Assembly (NCBI RefSeq): GCF_022829605.1
Contig: NZ_JAKSYD010000128.1
Location: 118,434 to 182,433, forward strand
Origin: Methylobacterium sp. E-065
Lineage (GTDB): Bacteria > Pseudomonadota > Alphaproteobacteria > Rhizobiales > Beijerinckiaceae
DNA: 64,000 nt
Reading direction: 5' to 3'
In this document: in pieces, positions 1 through 8,470 of the stretch
How the letters are laid out: each line of letters opens with the position of its first letter
Position numbering within the stretch: the first letter of the stretch is position 1
The notes under the pieces: generated by a model
Database searches by the model: none
Seen by the model: the letters and a program-made list of their open reading frames with translations, nothing else
What the model was told of the DNA's origin: nothing
Translations under genes and position numbers: made by a program

Positions 1-72
1 CCGGCCGAGGACGGCGCCTGGGAGGAGCAGATCCACCGCTACTACGACGCGGTACCCTGCTGGGGGATCTAG
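1..72 (+). CDS. C-terminal end of an unidentified protein (partial)
   Basis: An open frame runs from the first base to a TAG at 70-72 and encodes 23 residues ending in HRYYDAVPCWGI. The codon use is GC-rich, as in neighbouring genes. The upstream part lies outside the window, and the tail alone does not identify the family. The next genes are on the opposite strand, so this is the last gene of its transcription unit. Confidence 0.55.
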   Translation, partial: PAEDGAWEEQIHRYYDAVPCWGI

Positions 73-157
73 GTGCCCTTGCTATGGAGGTTGTCCATCC
101 GAGGGTGTCGAGCGCGGCTGTGGTTGCGAAACTATCGCGTACCGCGGTCCCGGAATT

Positions 158-460
158 CTAACCGAGGACTTCCCCCGGGCGGCTTCGGACGGCCGCGACG
201 TCGGACCCGATATCGTTCAGCGCGCAGCGGACCTGTTCCAGGGCGGAGGTCACGAGCTCGGCCGTGTGAGATCCGGCGCAGTCCCGCGCCCGAAGGCCGC
301 GCCCGTCGCATAGATACGGCATCATCTGGCTGTGAAGCGTCGCATAGGCGCCGGGGTTGGACAGCTCGTAGACGACCGCAAGAGCGTGGTAGGCCCGAAC
401 CAAGATCTCCAGCGCGACATCCGCCCGGCTCGCGGCCTGTTCCCAATCATCGCTATCCAT
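158..460 (-). CDS. small hypothetical protein, paralogue of the gene at 621-947
   Basis: It encodes 100 residues, probably cytoplasmic, with no signal peptide or membrane segment. I do not recognise the family. Residues 12-36 read AD-x-AL-x4-RAY-x-A-x-A-x2-YE-x3-PG, and the same pattern occurs in the next gene on the same strand, so the two are tandem duplicates that have diverged. The helical, alanine-rich pattern suggests a small helical bundle. ATG start at 460-458. The 160 bases upstream are AT-rich compared with the surroundings and probably hold its promoter. A function cannot be stated. Confidence 0.6.
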   Translation of the reverse strand: MDSDDWEQAASRADVALEILVRAYHALAVVYELSNPGAYATLHSQMMPYLCDGRGLRARDCAGSHTAELVTSALEQVRCALNDIGSDVAAVRSRPGEVLG

Positions 461-620
461 GCTGCGCTTTAAATTTTATTGCTGTCCAATCGACAGTTAA
501 CATGCCCCGTTAAGACTGTCGACGTTCTAAGCTATTGTTATTGCGGCGCTTCGGGGTGTGGGAACGTTTATTGGGGGCTTATGGCTCGACTGCAACACAT
601 GTAGATATCGGCTGGCGATA

Positions 621-947
621 TCAAGTCATCATCTGATTGCGCCCGTGTCGGGAAGGCCGAATCATTGTCGCGATCTTGTTTTCCGCCTCGGCCAGCACGC
701 TGTTCACAAGATGAGTCGCATTCTCGACGGTTCCGGCAGACAGGGTTCCGCTCCGGCTCGATTCCTGAGCGATCCGGAAATTGTCCTCGACGAACGCACG
801 GATCTTCCGCTGGACATCGACGAACTCGCCCGGGTGGGCGGTTTCGTAGAGAAGTGCCATGGCCAAGTAAGCACGGCCGACCATATCGAGTGCCAGATCC
901 GCGCTCGTCTCGGAACTCACGATCTCGGTCGAGGCCACGGTGGACAA
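621..947 (-). CDS. small hypothetical protein, paralogue of the gene at 158-460
   Basis: It encodes up to 108 residues. The frame opens with a TTG at 947-945. A GTG at 938-936 is a good alternative because AGGGA lies about nine bases upstream of it. Residues around 16-41 (ADLALDMVGRAYLAMALLYE, then PG) match the paralogue at 158-460 at about half of the positions, and both proteins have a helical C-terminal half. There is no membrane segment or recognisable catalytic motif. The two genes are separated by a 160-base AT-rich gap, so each may have its own promoter. Family unknown to me. Confidence 0.55.
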   Translation of the reverse strand: MSTVASTEIVSSETSADLALDMVGRAYLAMALLYETAHPGEFVDVQRKIRAFVEDNFRIAQESSRSGTLSAGTVENATHLVNSVLAEAENKIATMIRPSRHGRNQMMT

Positions 948-1407
948 TCCCTGTCGATTACATCCGGCAGGCTAACAGAACGCGAAGGCGTTGCAATCGG
1001 CCAAGTTGTTCCGCAGGCCGTTTCCCCTGAGACATCTTGGACCGGCGGATCGGGCTCTGATTCCGTCAAGTTTCCCCCAGCCGGAAACCCCGGATCCATG
1101 CCGGGCCGGTCACGGGTTTCTACCGGGTGATTGCAACCGGCGGCGATCCCCGGCGGCCGTACCACCGCAGCCCTCCGGAGGATCTTCGGTCGCGCCGAGC
1201 CGGTATCCGGTCCGGCCGCGGGTCGGGCGGCGCACGCGCGTCTGCGTAATCGAGCCTGTCAGAATCCCGACGCTTTCAAGGAGTCGTGGACGGATCGGCC
1301 CCCTCGGCTGTGGTCTCGCGCGGCCAAGCCGATTATCGACACCCGCAAAGGGGACGGCCTCGCCCGGCCCGCAGGATCCGGCCGCGTGCCGGAAGCCCAG
1401 GAGAGTC
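948..1407. other. intergenic region upstream of gpmI
   Basis: About 460 bases without a convincing gene. Several open frames cross it, but they are GC-driven and have no ribosome site. It must carry the promoter of gpmI (right end, AGGAGA at 1399-1404) and that of the leftward small gene (left end). No repeat or hairpin of note was seen. Confidence 0.4.
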
Positions 1408-2946
1408 ATGATCGTGCCCGACAGCACCCCGCGCCCCGTGATGCTCGTGATCCTCGACGGCTGGGGCCTCCGCGACGAGATCGCCGACAACGCTGTCCAC
1501 CAGGCCCGGACGCCGGTCTTCGACGGGCTGATGCGGGAACGCCCCCAGGCACGGCTGCGGACCTTCGGTGCGGATGTCGGGCTCCCCAGAGGTCAGATGG
1601 GCAATTCCGAGGTCGGCCACCTCAATATTGGCGCGGGCCGGGTGGTCCTGCAGGATCTGCCGCGGATCGACACGGCCATCGCGGACGGGTCGCTGGCCCG
1701 CAATCCTGCCCTGACCCGGTTCATCGAGGCCCTGCGCGCCACGGGCGGCACCTGCCACCTGATGGGGCTGCTGTCGCCGGGCGGCGTCCACGCGCACCAA
1801 GACCACGCGGTGGCGCTGGCGCGCGTGCTGGTCGAGGCCGGCATCCCGGTCCGGCTCCACGGCTTCACCGATGGGCGCGACATGCCGCCCCGCTCCGCCG
1901 CCACCTGCGTCGCCGCCGTCGAGAAGGCGCTGCCGCAGGGCGCACGCATCGCCACCCTGTGCGGCCGCTATTTCGCCATGGACCGCGACCGGCGCTGGGA
2001 GCGGCTCACGATCGCCTACGACGCCCTGATCGAGGGGCGCGGGACCCGCTTCCCCCGGGCCGGGCAGGCGGTGGCCGCCGCCTACGCGCAGGACGTCTCG
2101 GACGAGTTCATGAAGCCCGCCATCATCGGCGACTATGCCGGCATGCGGGACGGCGACGGCCTGCTGAGCTTCAACTTCCGCGCGGACCGGACCCGGCAGA
2201 TCCTCGACGCGCTCCTCGACCCGGACTTTTCCGGCTTTCCCCGCTCCCGGACAATCCGCTTCGCCGCTGCCCTGGGCATCGTCCAGTACAGCGTCGAGCT
2301 CGACGCCTTCGCCGACACCCTGTTCGGCACCCTCGACCTGCCGAACGGGCTGGGCGAGACCGTGGCCCGGGCCGGGCGCACGCAGTTGCGCATGGCCGAG
2401 ACCGAGAAGTACCCGCACGTCACCTACTTCATGAATGGCGGCCGCGAGGCGCCGTTCGAGGGCCAGGACGCGATTCTGGTGCCCTCGCCGAAGGTTGCGA
2501 CCTACGATCTGCAACCGGAGATGTCGGCGCCGGAACTCACCGACCGCGCCGTCGCGGCGATCGGCTCCGGGCGCTACGACCTGATCATCCTGAATTTCGC
2601 CAATCCCGACATGGTCGGCCATACCGGCAGCCTCGCCGCCGCCGTCAAGGCGGTGGAGACGGTCGATGCCTGCCTCGGTCGCGTGGTCGAGGCGGTGACC
2701 GCGCAGGGCGGGGCTTTGCTGGTCACCGCCGACCACGGAAATTGCGAGACGATGCGCGATCCGGAGACCGGCGAGCCCCACACCGCCCACACGCTCAACC
2801 CGGTCCCGGTGGCTTTGGTCGGCGTCGATGGGGTGTCGCTGGCCGATGGCCGGCTTGCCGACGTGGCGCCGACGCTCCTCGACCTGATGGGCCTCGCACA
2901 GCCCCCCGAGATGACCGGCACGTCCCTGATCCGCCGGGCGGGCTGA
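1408..2946 (+). CDS. gpmI: 2,3-bisphosphoglycerate-independent phosphoglycerate mutase
   Basis: It interconverts 3- and 2-phosphoglycerate in glycolysis and gluconeogenesis, and in methylotrophs it also links the serine cycle to central metabolism. It acts in the cytoplasm with two Mn2+ ions. The 512 residues match the usual family length of about 510. LDGWG near residue 16 supplies metal ligands, GNSEVGH contains the catalytic serine (S67), and TADHGNCE near residue 440 belongs to the alkaline-phosphatase-like metal site. I chose the ATG at 1408 because AGGAGA precedes it by a few bases and the protein then starts just before the conserved VMLVILDGWG strand; the open frame continues upstream without conserved sequence. 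It stands alone, followed by a repeat-rich gap. Confidence 0.97.
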   Translation: MIVPDSTPRPVMLVILDGWGLRDEIADNAVHQARTPVFDGLMRERPQARLRTFGADVGLPRGQMGNSEVGHLNIGAGRVVLQDLPRIDTAIADGSLARNPALTRFIEALRATGGTCHLMGLLSPGGVHAHQDHAVALARVLVEAGIPVRLHGFTDGRDMPPRSAATCVAAVEKALPQGARIATLCGRYFAMDRDRRWERLTIAYDALIEGRGTRFPRAGQAVAAAYAQDVSDEFMKPAIIGDYAGMRDGDGLLSFNFRADRTRQILDALLDPDFSGFPRSRTIRFAAALGIVQYSVELDAFADTLFGTLDLPNGLGETVARAGRTQLRMAETEKYPHVTYFMNGGREAPFEGQDAILVPSPKVATYDLQPEMSAPELTDRAVAAIGSGRYDLIILNFANPDMVGHTGSLAAAVKAVETVDACLGRVVEAVTAQGGALLVTADHGNCETMRDPETGEPHTAHTLNPVPVALVGVDGVSLADGRLADVAPTLLDLMGLAQPPEMTGTSLIRRAG

Positions 2947-3136
2947 TGGTCCGGCATGGCGGCTGCACTGCTCAGGCCGTCATGCCTCAGGCTATTGCCA
3001 TATGTCCCGCCGTGGGACCGGTTTGTATTAGCGCGGGGCTGGGTTGGCCTGTGACTGTGCGGGATCCGCGCGCGCTACCGTCTCTCGCGGCGAGTTTGCG
3101 AAATCCCATTTTGCCCAACGCGCCAACGCTGGGCGC

Positions 3137-3350
3137 ATCTCTCCCCCTCGCCCCACTTGCGGGGAGAGGGCTTCCTGCCCCCTTGTTGGGGCAGGAAGCG
3201 AGGCGGCAGCCGAGGGTGAGGGGGCGGTTGAGGATGAGACTCTTCTGGAGCCGCCCCCTCACCGCCGCCTCGGCTGCGCCTCCGCTTACCGCCTGGACGA
3301 CGAGGTCCATGCGGGCCTCTCCCCGCACGCGGGGAGAGGGGGGCGTCGCG
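3137..3350. repeat. cluster of palindromic repeats (CTCTCCCC/GGGGAGAG family)
   Basis: The 418-base gap after gpmI holds several hairpins and no gene. A perfect 12-bp stem GCTTCCTGCCCC/GGGGCAGGAAGC lies at 3170-3199 with loop CTTGTT. A perfect 10-bp stem CCTCTCCCCG/CGGGGAGAGG lies at 3316-3339 with loop CACG. Between them is a long imperfect inverted repeat (GGGTGAGGGGGCGG near 3214, CCGCCCCCTCACC near 3251). The core resembles the elements at 16701 and 22212. The region could end gpmI transcription, but no T-run follows the hairpins. Confidence 0.75.
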
Positions 3351-3364
3351 CCCCGGCACCGCAC

Positions 3365-4780
3365 ATGATCGCCCGGCACAGCCTGATCTATGTCGGCTCG
3401 CGCGGCTTCGCGGCCGCCCTGAACATGGCCTCGGTGGCGGTGTTCACCCGGCTGGCGCCGGCGGCGAGCTACGGCACCTACCTGTACGTCCTGTCCTGGG
3501 CGCTGGTGCTCTATGGGGCGACCTGCCAGTGGCCCAAATTCGCGTTCTTCGCCCTCTACGACGAGGCCCGCGAGCCCGCGCAGGTCGGCACCGTGGTGCG
3601 CATCCTGGCCGGCACGCTGCTGCTCGCCGGCCTCGGCAGCGCGCTGGCGGCCGGGTTCGGGCTGGTCCCGGGGCGGATGGCGGCGGCGGTCCTGGCGCTT
3701 GCCTGCGGCACCACCCTGTTCGAAGGCGCGACCGAGATCGCCCGCACCCGCCTGCGAGTCGGGGCGGTCGCGGCCTCAGTGATGACCCGGGCCGTGCTGA
3801 TCCTCGGCCTCGGCAGCCTCGCCCTGCACCTCTCGGCCGATCCGCTCGACCTCGCCTTCGCGGTGGCCACCGCCAACGCGCTCGCCTCGCTCCCGGCCGC
3901 CGCCACGATCGCGCCGATGATGCCCGGGCGGGGCAGCCGGGCCGAGGCCCTGCGCCTGTTCACCTATGGCTGGCCGCTGGTGCTGTCCTTCGGGACCGCG
4001 GCGCTGGCCCAGAGCCTCGACCGGCTGATCATCGCCAAGACCGTGGGACCGGCGGGGCTCGGCGCCTACGGGGCGCTGGCGGATTTCCTGCGGCAGAGCT
4101 TCATCGTGTTCGGCGAGGCGATCGCCCTGTCGCTGATCTCGCTCGCCAAGCGGGAGGCGCGCACCGGCGGCATGGCCGCCGCCGCGGGGGTCCTGAGCGA
4201 TGCCGCCCGGGCCATGACCCTCGTGGCGGCCTTCGGCGCCGTGTTCTTCCTGTGCTTCGACGACCTCGTGGTCACGGTGCTGCTCGGGCCCGACTACCGG
4301 GCCGAGGCGCGCCACCTCGCCCCGGTGCTGATCCTGGCCAGCATCCTGATGATGTTCCGCGCCTATTATTTCGGGCAGGTGATCTACTTCACCCGGACCA
4401 GCGGGCTGGAGGCGGCGGCGGCCTTCGCCACGCTGGCGGCCGTGGCGGCGCTCTCGCTCCTGCTGATCCCGACCTTCGGTGCCCCTGGGGCGGCGCTCGC
4501 CTTCGCGGGCGGGCAGAGCGCGGCCTGCCTCGTGCTGGTGTTCGGCGCCCGGCGGGAGGGCACGACGATGCCCCTGCCGCTCGCCGACATGGCGGGCATC
4601 GCCGGGATTGCGGCGGCCTGCGCGGCCGTCAATGCCGGGATCGGGCTGATGCCGGGGGGCTTCATGGTGCCGGGGCAGGTTCTGCGCATGGTCCTGCTCA
4701 CCGTCGGCGCGGGGGCGGCGGCTTGGCGCTACGACGTGCTCGGCTTCGCCGGTGCGATCCGGCACCGGCTCGCGGCCTGA
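3365..4780 (+). CDS. polysaccharide flippase (Wzx/PST-type, MATE-fold) membrane protein
   Basis: It encodes 471 residues, almost all in hydrophobic segments (about 12-14 transmembrane helices), with the N-terminal pattern SLIYVGSRGFAAALNMASVAVFTRLAPAASYGTY typical in outline of oligosaccharide flippases. Such proteins flip lipid-linked sugar units across the inner membrane. The downstream acyltransferase gene starts 8 bases after its stop, so the two are probably co-transcribed, pointing to surface glycan assembly. A second, diverged flippase lies at 36931-38373. No glycosyltransferase is next to it, so the polymer is unknown. The ATG at 3365 was chosen because hydrophobic sequence begins right there; the frame upstream runs through the repeat cluster and is not coding. 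Confidence 0.85.
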   Translation: MIARHSLIYVGSRGFAAALNMASVAVFTRLAPAASYGTYLYVLSWALVLYGATCQWPKFAFFALYDEAREPAQVGTVVRILAGTLLLAGLGSALAAGFGLVPGRMAAAVLALACGTTLFEGATEIARTRLRVGAVAASVMTRAVLILGLGSLALHLSADPLDLAFAVATANALASLPAAATIAPMMPGRGSRAEALRLFTYGWPLVLSFGTAALAQSLDRLIIAKTVGPAGLGAYGALADFLRQSFIVFGEAIALSLISLAKREARTGGMAAAAGVLSDAARAMTLVAAFGAVFFLCFDDLVVTVLLGPDYRAEARHLAPVLILASILMMFRAYYFGQVIYFTRTSGLEAAAAFATLAAVAALSLLLIPTFGAPGAALAFAGGQSAACLVLVFGARREGTTMPLPLADMAGIAGIAAACAAVNAGIGLMPGGFMVPGQVLRMVLLTVGAGAAAWRYDVLGFAGAIRHRLAA

Positions 4781-4788
4781 CGGATCCC

Positions 4789-5997
4789 ATGCCGGACACC
4801 GCCACGCTCCCGCACGGCCTCGTCGCGGCGATCCGGCCCCTCGATCCGGCGGCGCCCTGGATCCCGGCCTGGCGGGCGCTGGGGGACGGATCCGCCATCC
4901 GGAACCCGTTCTACGAGGCGGGCTACGCGCTCGCCGCCCGCGACGCCTTCGGCGCCGGGGTGCGCCTGCTGATCGTGGCCGACCGGCCCCCCGAGGCACC
5001 GGGCGCGCGATTCCGCGCCGCCTGGCCGTTCCGGGTCGCGCGGTGGCGCTGGGGCCTGCCGCTGCCGGTGCTGATGGGCTGGACCCACGGCTACTGCCCC
5101 TTCGGCGCTCCGCTCCTCGACGGCGCCGAACCGGAGGCGGCGTTGGCCGGCCTCCTCGCGGCGCCCCGGGCGCTGGGCCTGCCGCCGCGACTCCTCCTGC
5201 CGAACGCCCCCGCGGACGGTCTCTTCGCGGATCTCCTGGCGGCGCGGGGCGCCGCCCGTGCCGCGTACTGGCCGCACAGGCGTGGCCTGCTCGACCTCGG
5301 CGCCCACGCCCCGGAGGTGCGGGCCTCCTATCTCGGCCACCTCTCGGGCCAGCGGCGGCGCAAGCTGCGCCGGGCCCATGCGCGCCTGGAGGCGGAGGGC
5401 GCCGTGGCGCTCGAGATGCTCGACGCGCCCGCCGCCCTCGACCGGGCGCTCACCGAGCACGTCGCCCTCGAAGCGGCCGGCTGGAAGGGCCGGGCCGGCA
5501 CCAGCCTCGGCCAACGGCCGGCGGAGGTCGCCTTCCTGCGCGCCGCCCTGGCCGATCTGGGGGCCGAGGGGCGGGTGCGGATTGCGCGCCTGCGCCGGGC
5601 GGATCGGACGCTCGCCTCCCTGATCCTGCCGGTCACCGGCTCCGAGGCCTGGGTGCTGAAGATCGCCCACGACGAGGCGGAGCCGGAGGCCGCCCCCGGA
5701 ATCCAGCTGGTCCACCGCCTGACCGAGACGGTGGCGTCCGGCGGGTGGGCGCTCGACCGGATCGATTCCTGCGCGCCGCCGGATTTCGCCCTCGGCTCGC
5801 TGTTCTGGACCGAGCGGCGGACGATCGCCCACCTTCTGGTCGCGGCGGGGCCCGATCCCCTGTTCCCGGTGGCCCGGGCGCTGGAGCGTCTCCGGGAGCG
5901 CGTCGCCCAGGCGCGCCTCACCGGCCGGCGGCTTACCAGCCGAAGCGGGCGATCTGCGCCAGCCGTGCCTGGGTCTGCGCCGGATCGCGACCCATGA
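4789..5997 (+). CDS. BioF2/CelD-type GNAT acyltransferase
   Basis: It encodes 402 residues with a split GNAT fold. The N-terminal half contains NPFYEAGYALAARDAF, a pattern of the CelD/BcsL and FemAB-like families (Acetyltransf_6). The middle holds the basic helix SGQRRRKLRRAHARLEAEG followed by ALEAAGWKGRAGTS, also typical. Members acylate sugars or peptides during exopolysaccharide or cellulose assembly; the substrate here is unknown. No signal peptide, so probably cytoplasmic. It starts 8 bases after the flippase stop. The last 65 bases overlap the end of the leftward gene at 5933-6286, and the C-terminal tail after about residue 378 is low-complexity and may be an extension. Confidence 0.8.
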   Translation: MPDTATLPHGLVAAIRPLDPAAPWIPAWRALGDGSAIRNPFYEAGYALAARDAFGAGVRLLIVADRPPEAPGARFRAAWPFRVARWRWGLPLPVLMGWTHGYCPFGAPLLDGAEPEAALAGLLAAPRALGLPPRLLLPNAPADGLFADLLAARGAARAAYWPHRRGLLDLGAHAPEVRASYLGHLSGQRRRKLRRAHARLEAEGAVALEMLDAPAALDRALTEHVALEAAGWKGRAGTSLGQRPAEVAFLRAALADLGAEGRVRIARLRRADRTLASLILPVTGSEAWVLKIAHDEAEPEAAPGIQLVHRLTETVASGGWALDRIDSCAPPDFALGSLFWTERRTIAHLLVAAGPDPLFPVARALERLRERVAQARLTGRRLTSRSGRSAPAVPGSAPDRDP

Positions 5998-6286
5998 CGG
6001 CGACGCGCCCGGACAGGTCGTAGCAGGTCGGGCTGAAGGGGAGCTGGACCAGCACGATCCCGTCGTCGCGGGCGCGGGCGACCGAGGCGATCAGGCAGGG
6101 CAGGACCGGCTGGTCGGACGGTCCCGCGATGCAATCGGCGCGGGGGCTGCCGAAGATCGGGCGGTTCGGCCAGCTCAGCATCAGCGTGGTGCCGCCCCGC
6201 CGGTCCGGGGCCGGCGGCAGGGTGTAGCTGCGCAGGAACAGCCCGCAGACCAGCAGAAGCAGCCCCGGCAGGATCAGCACACGCAT
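5933..6286 (-). CDS. small membrane-anchored or exported hypothetical protein
   Basis: It encodes 117 residues. An N-terminal hydrophobic segment (VLILPGLLLLVCGLFL) is a single anchor or signal peptide, followed by a globular part with three cysteines (two flanking IAGPSDQPVLP, one in SPTCYDL). I do not recognise the family. The ATG at 6286-6284 is preferred because GGGAG lies ten bases upstream; a TTG at 6295-6293 would overlap the previous stop. It follows the gene at 6292-6543 directly, so the pair forms an operon. Its 3' end overlaps the convergent acyltransferase gene by 65 bases. Confidence 0.6.
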   Translation of the reverse strand: MRVLILPGLLLLVCGLFLRSYTLPPAPDRRGGTTLMLSWPNRPIFGSPRADCIAGPSDQPVLPCLIASVARARDDGIVLVQLPFSPTCYDLSGRVAVMGRDPAQTQARLAQIARFGW

Positions 6287-6291
6287 CCGGT

Positions 6292-6543
6292 TCAATCTCC
6301 CGAGTCGAACCGCGTGCGGTAGAAGACCTCGCGCCCGGCGCCGTCGATCACGCGGACGGCCTCGGCCGGCTCGCCCGAACGCTGCGGCACCCGGGCCCGG
6401 GCGAACAGGCGCAGCGCCCGCTCCTGCGCGGTCTCCAGGCTGCCGACCCGCACCGAGATCCGCGTCTGGATTTCGCCCGGCTCCGGTCCGAGGACTTCGA
6501 TGTGGAAGGTTTCGCGCAAGGGCATCCGCCTGATCGAGGGCAT
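6292..6543 (-). CDS. small hypothetical protein
   Basis: It encodes 83 residues, cytoplasmic by appearance, with an alternating strand pattern (TFHIEVLGPEPGEIQTRISVRV) and a C-terminal motif REVFYRTRFDSGD. No known domain recognised. The first ATG is at 6543-6541; an internal ATG at 6525-6523 has CAGGCGG just upstream and is an equally good start. The stop nearly touches the start of the exported protein at 5933-6286, so the two are probably translated from one message. Confidence 0.55.
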   Translation of the reverse strand: MPSIRRMPLRETFHIEVLGPEPGEIQTRISVRVGSLETAQERALRLFARARVPQRSGEPAEAVRVIDGAGREVFYRTRFDSGD

Positions 6544-6696
6544 TCGGTTGCCGGACCCGGCGGGGTCCGGTCTCCGGATCGCGTGGTCCGACCGGGGCGC
6601 GATACCACGATCCGGGGGCTGGCGCCGGGCGATCCCTTCAACACGGTCTTCGGCTGCCGCGCGAAGCGACCCAGGGACGCGCCGCCGCTGCAGCCC

Positions 6697-7696
6697 TCAG
6701 TTGAGCCCCTGGATGCGCGCGGGTCGCCCCCGGGGTCGCGCATCGGGCCGGGTCTGCCGGGACGCCTGCCGGAACTCCGTCGGCGTCAGGCCGTGGCGCT
6801 CCTTGAAGCGGCGGGCGAAATGGGCCTGGCTGGCGAAGCCGCTGCCGTAGGCCAGCAGGCCGATCGAGAGGTGGGCACAGGCCGGGTCGATCAGGCGCTT
6901 GGCCGCCACCTCCAGGCGGCGCTCCCAGATATAGTCGGAGATGTGCCGGCCGCGCTCGTGGAACAGTTCCTGAAGGCGGCGCAGGGAGACGCCCATCGCG
7001 GCGGCGAGCTGGGGCGGGTCGAGGGTCTGATCACTCAGGTTGGCCTCGATATACGCCTTGGCGCGCTGGAGCGTGACGGTGCCGTGGGTGGAGCGCGGAA
7101 CCTCCTGCGCGAGCCGCTCGGCGAGGCTCGCCACGATCAGATCGATCCCGATCGACGTCATGCGTGTCGCCGCGTCGGGTCCGAGCCGGTCGGCCACGGC
7201 TATCAGTTCCTGGATGTACGTCCGCGCCAGGATCGTGGAGGCGAGGTCCCCCCGACCCTGAGGGCGCTGAACAGCCGGGACGGCCCCAGTGCGGTTTCCA
7301 GACGATCGCGCGGCAGGTCGAGAACCAGGGCGCTGCCCGTCTCCGTCTGGTGACGGCGGGGCGAGCGTCGACGACGACGAAATCACCCGCGCGGCTCACC
7401 GCCTCTTGGTCGCCTTGCTGAATGGTATCTTGGCCGGAAAGCCGCAGGACCGCGTAAACCCGGTCGTGCCGGCCGTTGCGCCGGACCGTCTCGGCCGTCG
7501 CCTCGGTTCGCATCGCCGTGTGCGAGAAGTGCGAGATCAGCAGCGGTCCGATGCCCGTCACATCCACCCGGCCCTGGAACGGGACGTCGTCGAGGGTCCG
7601 CAGGTCGGCCGGCACCAGCCGCTCGCAGACCATCTCCCGCCATCGGCGGAAGGCATTCTTGGGATGCACTCCACCCGTCGAGAAGAGCGTCTGCAT
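6697..7696 (-). pseudogene. AraC-family transcriptional regulator broken by two frameshifts
   Basis: Three successive frames together give one continuous AraC-type protein of about 333 residues. The N-terminal frame (7696 to about 7360) reads MQTLFSTGGVHPKNAFRRWREM and ends in GDFVVVDARP, as in the AraC_binding_2 domain. The middle frame reads GSALVLDLPRDRLETALG. The last (about 7250 to 6697) holds the two helix-turn-helix motifs (LAAAMGVSLRRLQELFHERG and YGSGFASQAHFARRFKERHG). Each switch is explained by one missing base: one near 7355-7361 in a G-rich run, and one in the C6 run at 7248-7253, which would restore frame with seven. As read, the DNA-binding part could only be made from a separate start. 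Real inactivation and homopolymer sequencing error cannot be told apart here. Confidence 0.85.
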
Positions 7697-8157
7697 GTGA
7701 AGTCAGAGCGTGAAGGCTGTACACCGCCACCCGGCGTGTCGGCTGGAGAGCGTCATACTGTATACTTTTTGCACGATCAATAATAATTAATTAACATTGT
7801 TCTATTGGGTCGGTGTGTATTATCGATTGCGCTGTTGTTGGATATAATTCAATTTTCAGCCAGTTCATTTCAGCCAATATATCGCGAAGTACAATATTTT
7901 CGCCTCGAATGCGCCGAGCGTCGTTAGCATACCGCGACCGGTCTGCTCGCCGCGCCGCGCCTCGTTGCGGCTGCGGCGTGCGGTCCGGGAGCCGGCCTCA
8001 TCGCTTCATGCAAGACGTCCGGGACGATGGTGTACGCAAGGCACCGACCGTGCGTGATCCGGTCTTGGCGCCAATCTTGGCGCCAAGTCCAATTGCCTCG
8101 CAGCCGCCCGCGGCCCTATGAGGCCTCACGCATCGGGAGACACCACCGGAGAACGCC
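7697..8157. other. AT-rich intergenic region
   Basis: About 460 bases without a gene. From 7755 to 7905 the composition is strikingly AT-rich (for example AATAATAATTAATTAACATT near 7780), then it returns to high GC. It would contain the promoter of the broken AraC regulator and that of the small membrane protein at 8158. No repeats shared with other gaps were seen. Confidence 0.45.
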
Positions 8158-8463
8158 GTGGACCCGCTCAAGGCCGCCGCCGCGACGCTGCTCTGCCTCG
8201 CCCTGTTCTGGCTGGCCTTCCGGCTGACCCGGCGGCTGGTCGATCTCGTCATCGCGGGGGGCTACGCCGAGGAGCGCCGGCGGTTGGAAGAGGAGGCGGC
8301 TCAGGCTGAGTTCGAAGCCGAGTCCGTGCCGCAGACCGCCGCCATCCGGGCGACCGCGGCGAGCTTGGCCGCGGACGGGGAGCCGTCATCCGCCGCAGCG
8401 ATCGGCGTCCACAATCCCTCGACCTCGTCGATCAGCCGCGTGCAGGGCGCCGCCGCTCAGTAG
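8158..8463 (+). CDS. small single-pass membrane protein, hypothetical
   Basis: It encodes 101 residues with a GTG start preceded by CGGAGA. One transmembrane helix (residues about 6-22, ATLLCLALFWLAFRL) is followed by a charged segment EERRRLEEEAAQAEFEAES that may form a short coiled coil, and a low-complexity tail. Probably anchored in the inner membrane with the tail in the cytoplasm (RRL follows the helix). Family not recognised. It is followed at once by a strong hairpin, so it is monocistronic. Confidence 0.55.
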   Translation: MDPLKAAAATLLCLALFWLAFRLTRRLVDLVIAGGYAEERRRLEEEAAQAEFEAESVPQTAAIRATAASLAADGEPSSAAAIGVHNPSTSSISRVQGAAAQ

Positions 8464-8470
8464 GGGTGGT

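Noticed and set aside
3137..3350. CRISPR-like array
   Set aside because: Palindromes differ from one another in sequence and spacing; no regular repeat-spacer pattern and no cas genes.
991..3368. Long open frames overlapping gpmI, such as a 745-residue frame at 1131-3368
   Set aside because: They are shadows of gpmI in another frame of GC-rich DNA, rich in Arg/Pro/Gly, without conserved motifs.
3529..5997. 822-residue frame through the flippase and acyltransferase region
   Set aside because: Only its second part (from 4789) encodes family motifs; the first part is in the wrong frame of the flippase.
8041..8110. GGCGCCAATCTTGGCGCCAAG repeat as an operator
   Set aside because: A short imperfect repeat near 8068-8092 upstream of a small gene; no regulator or second site supports it.
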